Assembly (NCBI GenBank): GCA_014381165.1
Contig: JACMIM010000067.1
Location: 1-5,669 of the forward strand
From: Roseiflexaceae bacterium
Lineage (GTDB): Bacteria > Chloroflexota > Chloroflexia > Chloroflexales > Roseiflexaceae
DNA length: 5,669 nucleotides
Reading direction: 5' to 3'
How positions within the stretch are numbered: the stretch's first letter is position 1; each line of letters begins with the position of its first letter. The position numbers and the translations under genes are program-made. Under the pieces are notes generated by a model. That model ran no database searches. It saw nothing but the letters and a program-made list of their open reading frames with translations, and had not been told where the DNA came from. Shown piece after piece: positions 1-5,031 of the stretch.

Positions 1-135
1 CCCGTGCCGACGACAGCGCCAGCGCCCCCTGAACCAGCGCCGACCGTCGTAAGGGCGAAGCATGTGCCAGCATCTAGCAAATTGATTCGAAAGAGAGGGC
101 ACATGCTTCGCCCCGACTGCGCCTCAACCAAGAGA
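1..135. other. Region without a supported gene
   Basis: Apart from the inverted repeat at 53-113, nothing here can be called. Bases 1-51 read in plus frame 1 as a Pro/Ala/Thr-rich stretch (PTTAPAPPEPAPTVV). This could be the tail of a protein starting left of the window or chance low complexity. The frame stays open through the inverted repeat to a stop at 280-282, which would overlap the 3' half of the well-supported cupin gene on the opposite strand, so I do not call it. Confidence 0.4.
53..113. repeat. Inverted repeat, 16-bp perfect arms, downstream of the cupin gene
   Basis: The arm at 53-68 (GGGCGAAGCATGTGCC) is repeated as its exact reverse complement at 98-113, separated by a 29-nt AT-richer spacer (69-97). 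It begins 22 nt past the cupin stop codon in the direction of transcription, so it could fold at the 3' end of the mRNA. No T-run follows the stem on either strand, so a classical intrinsic terminator is not supported. From memory, GGGCGAAGCAT-type arms recur as dispersed repeats in Chloroflexota and cyanobacterial genomes; that recollection was not checked. Confidence 0.75.
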
Positions 136-540
136 TCACGCCGCCTGCGGAATGACTTGGCAGCCGGGGATATCGCGCAGCAAACGCTCAGGCCCGGCCG
201 GTGCATAGACCACCAGCAGGCGGAGTGGCTCCCAGCCCGTATTGATTGTCGAATGGTACACATCGGCTGGAATATAGATTGACGCGCCGGCCCGAATTGC
301 AACCGCTGGCTGATCGTCGATCATCTGTGTGCCCTCGCCCGACATCACAAAAACAATCTCCTCAGCTCCAGGGTGATTATGGCGCTCGTGGCCTTTACCC
401 GATGCCAGCACAACCATACCAAAGCTGAATCGCTCTGCGCCCGTCACCTGCGGCTCGCTCAACACCTTAATGTCGCCCCAATCGAAACGCAACGTATCGA
501 CATCGTTGCCATACACAATCGCGCCTGTGCCAACTTGCAT
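136..540 (-). CDS. Single-domain cupin protein (134 aa)
   Basis: This is a small cytoplasmic beta-barrel protein of the cupin superfamily. Both cupin motifs are intact. Motif 1 runs from G48 to G68 with metal-ligand candidates H54, H56 and E61 in the spacing G-x5-H-x-H-x4-E-x6-G. Motif 2 runs from G85 with P91, H96 and N100; the usual second glycine is D93. The expected metal site is therefore H54/H56/E61/H96. There is no signal peptide. The start at 540 is supported by CAGGAG at 548-553, 7 nt upstream. It is the last gene of the tight trio with the two Tm-1-like genes, 23 nt behind the TIM-barrel gene. Cupins of this size in sugar clusters are often isomerases, epimerases or dioxygenases, or act as sensors; the sequence does not decide which. 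Family assignment is secure, function open. Confidence 0.9.
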   Translation of the reverse strand: MQVGTGAIVYGNDVDTLRFDWGDIKVLSEPQVTGAERFSFGMVVLASGKGHERHNHPGAEEIVFVMSGEGTQMIDDQPAVAIRAGASIYIPADVYHSTINTGWEPLRLLVVYAPAGPERLLRDIPGCQVIPQAA

Positions 541-563
541 GTTTTTGCTCCTGATCCAAATCT

Positions 564-1388
564 TTACGCCGGTTTGAGTTGCTTGAAGCGCCGCGCATGC
601 TCGGTGATCGCTGTTTCGGTTGGCAAACGCTCGATGCTGGATGCGCCGAAGAAGCCAACCACACCAGGCACATGCTTCAGCACAAATGCGGCGTCCTCCG
701 GCTCGGCGATTGGCCCACCATGGCAGAGCACCAGAATATGTGGATTGATTGCTTTGGCGGCATCGTGCATGGCCTGCACGCGGTTAGCCGCTTCTTCCAG
801 TGTGATCGCGGTGCGCGCGCCAATTGCGCCCTTTGTGGTCAGGCCCATGTGTGGCACCAGCACATCTGCGCCAGCCTGAGCCATTGCGCGCGCTTCATCG
901 GGGTTGAAGACGTAGGGCGCAGTCAGCAAGTCCAGCTCGTGTGCCATGCGAATCATGTCGACTTCTAGCCCAAAGCCCATGCCGGTTTCTTCAAGGTTCT
1001 GACGAAAAACCCCATCGAACAGGCCAACGGTCGGGAAATTCTGTACTCCAGCAAAGCCCATTTCCTTGATCTGGCGCAGGAAGTGCGGCATCATGCGAAA
1101 TGGATCGGTACCACACACGCCGGCAAGCACTGGCGTTGCGCGCACGACAGGCAGCACCTCGCTGGCCATATCGATCACAATCGCGTTTGCATCGCCATAG
1201 GGCAGCATGCCAGCCAGTGAGCCGCGCCCGGCCATACGGTAGCGCCCCGAGTTGTAGATAATAATCAGATCGACGCCGCCCGCCTCGGCGCATTTCGCCG
1301 AGAGGCCAGTGCCCGCGCCAGCCCCGATAATCGCGCCGCCTGCTTCGATCGTTGCGTGCAGTTTCGCCAGTGCCTGCGTTCGGTTCAT
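564..1388 (-). CDS. Phosphoenolpyruvate hydrolase-family TIM-barrel protein (Tm-1 C-terminal half homologue)
   Basis: The 274-aa protein matches the normal family length (about 275 aa; Pfam 'PEP_hydrolase'-type TIM barrel). Conserved blocks in order are IGAGAGTGLSAKCAEAGG (21-38), YNSGRYRMAGRGSLAG (45-60), LPYGDAN (62-68), GVCGTDP (90-96), GVQNFPTVG (114-122), GLEVDMI (140-146), HMGLTTKGAIGA (180-191), LCHGGPI (221-227) and GFFGASSIERLP (245-256). These Gly-rich turns at strand ends are typical of phosphate or sugar-acid binding in (beta/alpha)8 enzymes. The family name comes from an old tentative assignment; I would not infer PEP hydrolysis from it. The start at 1388 is set by GAGGA at 1396-1400, 7 nt upstream, next to the TGA stop of the preceding gene. 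Family members are commonly found beside UPF0261 genes, as here, and are fused to that domain in plant Tm-1. Confidence 0.92.
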   Translation of the reverse strand: MNRTQALAKLHATIEAGGAIIGAGAGTGLSAKCAEAGGVDLIIIYNSGRYRMAGRGSLAGMLPYGDANAIVIDMASEVLPVVRATPVLAGVCGTDPFRMMPHFLRQIKEMGFAGVQNFPTVGLFDGVFRQNLEETGMGFGLEVDMIRMAHELDLLTAPYVFNPDEARAMAQAGADVLVPHMGLTTKGAIGARTAITLEEAANRVQAMHDAAKAINPHILVLCHGGPIAEPEDAAFVLKHVPGVVGFFGASSIERLPTETAITEHARRFKQLKPA

Positions 1389-1400
1389 GGGTCGTTCCTC

Positions 1401-2618
1401 TCACGCAGCTTGCAGCATCGCGTGTAACTCGTTGGCCATTGCGGCGGCGAAGCGCGGGTCGTTGATGTCCATATCCAGCTCATAGACGTGTACATGCGCG
1501 CCAATACTAGCTTTCAGCTGTGTGATCAGGGCCTGATCTGCGGCTGGGTCATAGAAGGGCTGGCCCGCTGTCGCAATCGCGGAGACGCCCCGCAGCGGGA
1601 TGAACACCGCCGTTGGTGCCTGGGCGGCATTGAGTTTGGCGGCGATCGTTCGGCCCAACTCGGCGCACTCCTGCGCGGTTGTGCGCATGAGCGTGACCGC
1701 AGCATTATGCCGGTACAAATTACGATTGCGAAACGTGTCTGGCACGCTTTCGAACGGGCCAAAGTTGACCATGTCGAGCGCGCCGAGCGAGACGACCTGC
1801 GGCACACCGCTGCGCCCGGCTGCCTCAAGCCGTTGCGGCCCCGCACTCAAGACTCCGCCGACAAGTTCGTCGGCTAATTCGGTGGTGGTAATGTCGAGCG
1901 AGCCAGCGATAAACCCGCCGCCGATTAGCGCTTCCATGGCCTGCCCGCCGGTTCCCGTGGCGTGGAACACCAACACCTCATAGCCAAGTTGCTCCAGCCG
2001 CTCACGCGCCATTGTCACACACGGGGTTGTCACGCCAAACATGCTGGCCGTGATTAGTGGCCGTGTCGTTCCTTTTGGCTGAAAGTTGACATAATTCTGT
2101 GCCATGCCGGCAATTGCTGCGGCGGCGTTGGAGAGGATTCGTTCAGAAATCTGGTTGATGCCGGCGATATCCACCACCGAATACATCAAGGTGATGTCGG
2201 TCGCGCCAACGTAGGGGCGCGTGTCGCCCGATGCCATGGTCGAGACGAGCAACTTCGGCAGGCCAACCGGCAGCGTGCGCATGGCCTGTGTCGCCAGCGT
2301 GGCATTGCCTGACCCGCCAAGGCCGATTATGCCATGCAGCCTGCCTTCGGCAAACAAGCGCTGCACGATCGACGATGCGCCATCGGCCATGGCCTGGATG
2401 GCCGTGCCACGGTCGCGGTTGGCCGCAAGCGCAGTTGCATCGACGCCCGCTGCTGCCGCAAGTTCGGCGCGCGTGATATCGGGCTGGGCCAGCGGCTCGC
2501 CCAGCGTGCCTGCGTCGATCAGGATTGTTGCGCAGCCCGCCGCCTGCACGCGGGTGCGCAGGAAATCGAACTCGCGGCCCTTGGTGTCGGGCGTGCCAAG
2601 CAGCACAACAGTTGGCAT
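1401..2618 (-). CDS. UPF0261 / Tm-1-like ATP-binding domain protein (405 aa)
   Basis: This is a full-length UPF0261 protein, homologous to the N-terminal inhibitory domain of plant Tm-1. Diagnostic blocks are LLGTPDTKGREF (6-17), GLGGSGNA (99-106), STMASGDTRPYVG (126-138), IAGINQISERILSNAAAAIAGM within 151-172, SMFGVTTPCV (192-201), HATGTGGQAMEAL (219-231), SLDITTTELADEL (240-252), GALDMVNFGP (279-288), RNLYRHNAAVTLMRTT (299-314) and PLRGVSAI (341-348). The N-terminal half is Rossmann-like and, from work on Tm-1, expected to bind ATP; the enzymatic reaction in bacteria is unknown to me. I chose the ATG at 2618 because AAAAGGGG (2624-2631) lies 5 nt upstream and the protein then begins MPTVVLLGTPDTKG like its family. 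An upstream ATG at 2684 would translate a hairpin and is rejected. The stop TGA (1401-1403) lies 12 nt before the next gene, in the same frame. Confidence 0.93.
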   Translation of the reverse strand: MPTVVLLGTPDTKGREFDFLRTRVQAAGCATILIDAGTLGEPLAQPDITRAELAAAAGVDATALAANRDRGTAIQAMADGASSIVQRLFAEGRLHGIIGLGGSGNATLATQAMRTLPVGLPKLLVSTMASGDTRPYVGATDITLMYSVVDIAGINQISERILSNAAAAIAGMAQNYVNFQPKGTTRPLITASMFGVTTPCVTMARERLEQLGYEVLVFHATGTGGQAMEALIGGGFIAGSLDITTTELADELVGGVLSAGPQRLEAAGRSGVPQVVSLGALDMVNFGPFESVPDTFRNRNLYRHNAAVTLMRTTAQECAELGRTIAAKLNAAQAPTAVFIPLRGVSAIATAGQPFYDPAADQALITQLKASIGAHVHVYELDMDINDPRFAAAMANELHAMLQAA

Positions 2619-2623
2619 GTGCG

Positions 2624-2631
2624 CCCCTTTT
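2624..2631 (-). promoter_or_regulatory. Shine-Dalgarno sequence fixing the UPF0261 start
   Basis: AAAAGGGG on the minus strand, 5 nt before the ATG at 2618. It decides the start against the in-frame ATG at 2684, which would add 22 residues unlike the family and has no comparable ribosome-binding site. Confidence 0.65.
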
Positions 2632-2647
2632 AGAGGAAAATAATATA

Positions 2648-2689
2648 TATGTTTGAGTTTTGGCGTGGGAACGCCAAAACTCAAACATA
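2648..2689. repeat. Long perfect palindrome A (19-bp arms, 4-nt loop)
   Basis: The arm 2648-2666 is the exact reverse complement of 2671-2689, with loop 2667-2670 (GGGA on plus). The stem is A/T-rich outside and GC-rich near the loop (TTTTGGCG / CGCCAAAA). It lies 29 nt upstream of the UPF0261 start, in its presumed leader or promoter region. It is followed on the minus strand by an AT-alternating stretch (ATATATATTATTTT) but not by a clean T-run. It could be an attenuator, terminator or operator. The inner TTTGGCG..CGCCAAA core is shared with palindrome B. Confidence 0.8.
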
Positions 2690-2711
2690 AGAAAAAGTTC
2701 TAGGATTTTTA

Positions 2712-2746
2712 TTTCGATGTTTGGCGCATTGCGCCAAACATCGAAA
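2712..2746. repeat. Long perfect palindrome B (16-bp arms, 3-nt loop)
   Basis: The arm 2712-2727 is the exact reverse complement of 2731-2746, with loop ATT. It starts 7 nt beyond the stop codon of the epimerase gene (2754-2756), so in position it would suit a transcript-end hairpin for that gene. On the minus strand the stem is followed by TAAAAATCC and only later (2697-2693) by five Ts, so termination is not clearly supported. It shares the TTTGGCG..CGCCAAA core with palindrome A, while the outer arms differ. Confidence 0.8.
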
Positions 2747-2753
2747 CAGCGTG

Positions 2754-3602
2754 TCACGCAAGCAGTTCGCGCAGGAAACGCAGCCCGTCGCGGGCAAGCT
2801 CGTCCTGGCTGGTCGCTAGGGGACGCCAGATCGCGGCGGCGCGGGCGATACTCTTGACATTAGCAGTGAATGATTCGATCACCACCGGCCCAGTGTAGCC
2901 AACATCGTGAAGCGCGGCGGCAACCTCGGCCCAGGCGATGTGGCCAGTTCCGGGCGCGCCGCGGTCATTTTCGCAGGCGTGGACGTGGTGCAGGCGCGGG
3001 CCAGCGGCACGAATTGCATCACCAATCGAGCGCTCCTCGATGTTCATGTGGAAGGTGTCGAGCATGAGTTGGCAGGCCGGGTGTGCGACACGGTCGATCA
3101 CAGCGATCGCTTGCGCGGTGAGGTTGAGAAAGCTGGTTTCAAAGCGATTGAGCGGCTCGACGCACAGCACCACGCCATGGGAATCGGCGTAGGTCGCCAG
3201 CTCGCGCAACTGGCGAACCAGAAGCTCGCTGTCGCGCTCGCGCTCGTCGTCGGTCATCGGCCAGGTTCGCCCGACCGCCGAGTAGAGTGGCCCAACCAGG
3301 TTCTGCGCGCCAAGTGCCTGCGCAGTGTCGATGCACTGGCGCAGATACTTCGCGCCATTCGCGCGGATAGCTTCATCGGGGTGGATCAGATCGCGGTCTG
3401 GCCCCATCGCAGCGCAGGCGCTGACGCCCAGGCCGTGGCGCTGAATCAGCGCAGCGGCCTGATGTGGGTCGAACTCACCAGGCGTTTCCAGCGGCAATTC
3501 GATCCAGTCGAAGCCCATCTCCGCTACGTGCTGCACCATCTCGCTGAGTTGCGCGTCGTCGAGCGGCGATCTCCAAACCCAGGTGTTCACACCAATCTGC
3601 AT
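2754..3602 (-). CDS. Sugar (phosphate) isomerase/epimerase, D-tagatose/D-psicose 3-epimerase-like TIM barrel (282 aa)
   Basis: A xylose-isomerase-like TIM-barrel protein that should interconvert C3 (or a neighbouring carbon) epimers of a ketose or keto-acid using a divalent metal. The key residues line up, with a constant offset of one, with those I recall for Agrobacterium D-psicose 3-epimerase. Metal ligands are E149 (CVEPLNRFE), D182 (MLDTFHMNIEE), H208 (HHVHACEND) and E243 (VVIESF). Substrate-site equivalents are E155, H185 and R214. E149 and E243 would be the acid/base pair. Length 282 aa is close to the usual 280-290. The ATG at 3602 is chosen because AGAGGA (3607-3612) lies 4 nt upstream and MQIGVNTWVW is a typical family N-terminus; the in-frame ATG at 3632 lies within a repeat element. 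No signal peptide. True substrate unknown; related enzymes act on erythrulose, ribulose, fructose and inosose-type compounds. Confidence 0.88.
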   Translation of the reverse strand: MQIGVNTWVWRSPLDDAQLSEMVQHVAEMGFDWIELPLETPGEFDPHQAAALIQRHGLGVSACAAMGPDRDLIHPDEAIRANGAKYLRQCIDTAQALGAQNLVGPLYSAVGRTWPMTDDERERDSELLVRQLRELATYADSHGVVLCVEPLNRFETSFLNLTAQAIAVIDRVAHPACQLMLDTFHMNIEERSIGDAIRAAGPRLHHVHACENDRGAPGTGHIAWAEVAAALHDVGYTGPVVIESFTANVKSIARAAAIWRPLATSQDELARDGLRFLRELLA

Positions 3603-3606
3603 AGCT

Positions 3607-3612
3607 TCCTCT
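3607..3612 (-). promoter_or_regulatory. Shine-Dalgarno sequence fixing the epimerase start
   Basis: AGAGGA on the minus strand, 4 nt before the ATG at 3602. It supports 3602 over the in-frame ATG at 3632. The GC-rich repeat begins at 3614, directly upstream of it. Confidence 0.6.
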
Positions 3613-3613
3613 T

Positions 3614-3705
3614 GCCCGCCCGGCGCGTGCACGCGCGGGCTACCATCTTGTCTTCAGCCCACGCAGGCGGGCTTCGTAGTGCCAGCCAGCGGCTTCAGCC
3701 GCGCG
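3614..3705. repeat. GC-rich inverted-repeat element, copy 1 (outer left arm missing)
   Basis: Bases 3655-3705 match 4871-4921 at 47 of 51 positions. Upstream of that both copies share GCGCGGGCTA (3633-3642 and 4849-4858) and a 12-nt spacer. The inner left arm (GCCCGCC...GCGGGCT, 3614-3641) carries extra bases that make a small palindrome, GCGCGTGCACGCGC. The outer left arm seen in copy 2 is absent. The element fills 92 of the 112 nt between the upstream ABC ATPase and the epimerase, ending 9 nt before the ATPase stop codon on one side and touching the epimerase ribosome-binding site on the other. It probably forms a strong hairpin in the mRNA. It is reminiscent of REP/MITE-like dispersed repeats. 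Confidence 0.75.
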
Positions 3706-3714
3706 TTACTCGTG

Positions 3715-4782
3715 TTACTGGGTTGCGACCCGCGCGCCATCGGCGGCGAAATAGTGCAGCCGCTCGCGAGCAATATCGAATTGAACCAGGCTGCCAATCG
3801 GTCGGCTGACGATGCCGGGCACCGTGCTGGTCAACATGCGCTTGCCGGCCTGAATGTGCATCACCGTTTCAGCCCCAAGCGGCTCGACCAGCGCGACCAC
3901 GCCGGCAAACGGCCCATCGGCGCGAATCGTGACATCCTCGGGGCGAACCCCGAGTTTGAGCGCTGCGGGAAACGCTGCGCGCGAATCTGGCAGCGGCAGC
4001 GTGATTGGGCTGTCGGCAATCTGCAGCGCGCCATCGCTGCGAGTGGCTTCGAGCAGGTTGATCCGTGGCGTGCCGACAAGCTGGGCAACAAACGTTGTCG
4101 CGGGGCGATCGTAGATGTCGTGCGGCGTGCCAATCTGGATCACGCGGCCATGATCGAGCACGGCGATCCGATCGGCCATGGTTAGTGCTTCGATCTGATC
4201 GTGGGTGACATACAGCGTGGTGCTGCCGCGGGTCTTCTGGATATGTTCCAACTCGATTCGCAGCGACTCGCGTAATTTCGCATCCAGATTCGAGAGCGGC
4301 TCATCCATCAGGAAGATTTGCGGGTCGCGCACGATTGCCCGCCCGATCGAGACGCGCTGCATCTCGCCACCCGAAAGCCGCGCCGTCTTTCGCGCAAGCA
4401 GGTGGCCGATCCGTAGTTTCTGGGCGACATCTTCGATTCGCCGCTTGACCTCCGGCTCGGGCGTGCGGCGCAGCGGCGAACGCAATGGAAAGGCCATGTT
4501 GTCATACACCGACATAGTTGGGTAGAGCGAGTATTGCTGAAACACGAACGCGATGTCGCGCTCGGGCGGGGCCAGCGTGTCGACCACTTCGCCATTGAAC
4601 AGAACGCTGCCAGCGTCCTGCTTCTCAAGCCCGGCGATCAGGCGCAGTGTGGTTGTTTTGCCTGCGCCGCTTGGCCCAAGCAGCACAAAGAACTCGCCAT
4701 CGCTGATCGAAAACGATACCTGATCGATAGCGGTGGTGGTGCCGAAGCGCTTGGTCACGTTTTGCAAGGTAATGTCGGCCAT
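3715..4782 (-). CDS. Sugar ABC transporter ATP-binding protein, MalK/UgpC family (355 aa)
   Basis: A complete ATPase subunit of a CUT1-type (carbohydrate/polyol) importer, acting on the cytoplasmic face of the membrane. All nucleotide-binding motifs are intact: Walker A GPSGAGKT (36-43), Q-loop Q82 in FQQYSLYP, signature LSGGEMQR (136-143), Walker B IFLMDEP (156-162), D-loop SNLDA (164-168) and switch H194 in YVTHDQ. Residues from about 235 on form the MalK-type C-terminal extension with TOBE/OB folds, containing LGVRPEDVTI and VVALVEPLGAETVMHI. Length is normal for the family (about 350-370). The start at 4782 gives the typical MADITLQNVTKRFG; GGGGG about 6 nt upstream is a moderate ribosome-binding site. 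It follows a second, distinct ATPase gene. Paired ATPases occur in glycerol-type GlpSTPQV importers of rhizobia, which makes a polyol or small-sugar substrate plausible but unproven. Confidence 0.95.
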   Translation of the reverse strand: MADITLQNVTKRFGTTTAIDQVSFSISDGEFFVLLGPSGAGKTTTLRLIAGLEKQDAGSVLFNGEVVDTLAPPERDIAFVFQQYSLYPTMSVYDNMAFPLRSPLRRTPEPEVKRRIEDVAQKLRIGHLLARKTARLSGGEMQRVSIGRAIVRDPQIFLMDEPLSNLDAKLRESLRIELEHIQKTRGSTTLYVTHDQIEALTMADRIAVLDHGRVIQIGTPHDIYDRPATTFVAQLVGTPRINLLEATRSDGALQIADSPITLPLPDSRAAFPAALKLGVRPEDVTIRADGPFAGVVALVEPLGAETVMHIQAGKRMLTSTVPGIVSRPIGSLVQFDIARERLHYFAADGARVATQ

Positions 4783-4802
4783 GGTGTACCCCCAGGCACG
4801 TT

Positions 4803-4921
4803 GCCGCCGGCGGGCTGAAGCCCTCGGCTACGTTTACGAAGCCCGCCTGCGCGGGCTAAAACACCGTCGTCAGCCCGCGCAGGCGGGCTTCGTCATCCCA
4901 GCCAGCGGCTTCAGCCGCGCG
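4803..4921. repeat. GC-rich inverted-repeat element, copy 2 (complete)
   Basis: The inner arms 4836-4857 and 4872-4893 are perfect 22-bp reverse complements around a 14-nt loop (4858-4871). The outer arms also pair, with mismatches: GGCTGAAGCC at 4813-4822 faces GGCTTCAGCC at 4907-4916. The whole forms an imperfect inverted repeat of about 119 bp. Its right part is nearly identical to 3655-3705. No open reading frame inside looks real. It resembles the non-autonomous dispersed repeats abundant in Chloroflexia genomes (from memory, unchecked). Confidence 0.8.
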
Positions 4922-4925
4922 GCAC

Positions 4926-5011
4926 ATCTGGCATCGGCACCTCACCCGCCTGCGCGGCGCGTCCGGCATTGGCACGTCCGGCATTGGCACATCACCGCCG
5001 CGCGGCGCGTC
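4926..5011. repeat. Short degenerate tandem repeats between the two ATPase genes
   Basis: GTCCGGCATTGGCAC occurs twice back to back (4961-4975, 4976-4990), and a variant, ATCTGGCATCGGCAC, lies at 4926-4940. At a larger scale 4930-4963 resembles 4980-5011 (GGCATYGGCAC, then YCACC, then GCGCGGCGCGTC), giving a period of about 50 bp. It starts 5 bp past repeat copy 2 and ends 20 bp before the stop codon of the upstream ATPase gene. Confidence 0.7.
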
Positions 5012-5031
5012 ACCGCGTTTCTCCTGTCATG

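Noticed and set aside
1..282. Plus-strand open frame starting Pro/Ala-rich and running into the cupin gene
   Set aside because: It crosses the inverted repeat at 53-113 and overlaps a well-supported gene on the other strand; only its first 51 bases look protein-like, and low complexity explains them.
1401..1403. TGA as a selenocysteine or programmed readthrough codon joining the two Tm-1-like genes
   Set aside because: A full Shine-Dalgarno sequence and a canonical family start follow directly, both proteins have normal family lengths, and no SECIS-like structure is evident, so normal termination is the simpler reading.
564..2618. Antiviral function of the Tm-1-like pair by analogy with the tomato resistance protein
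   Set aside because: Plant Tm-1 blocks a tobamovirus replication protein; nothing here resembles a defence locus, and the neighbours point to sugar metabolism.
2619..2684. N-terminal extension of the UPF0261 protein from an ATG at 2684
   Set aside because: The 22 extra residues are encoded by palindrome A and the AT-rich leader, are unlike the family N-terminus, and the ATG at 2618 has a good Shine-Dalgarno sequence.
2712..2746. Palindrome B as a classical intrinsic terminator of the epimerase gene
   Set aside because: The position fits, but the bases after the stem on the minus strand are A-rich (TAAAAATCC) rather than a T-run, so I list it only as an inverted repeat.
3603..3632. Earlier start of the epimerase at 3632
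   Set aside because: It lies in the repeat element; 3602 has AGAGGA upstream and gives the typical family N-terminus.
2754..3809. Long plus-strand open frames opposite the epimerase and other genes
   Set aside because: They are antisense shadows of GC-rich coding sequence, without recognisable domains, and run across repeat elements.
4803..5011. CRISPR array in the repeat-rich gap
   Set aside because: The repeats are not evenly spaced, there are no unique spacers of constant length, and no cas genes are present.
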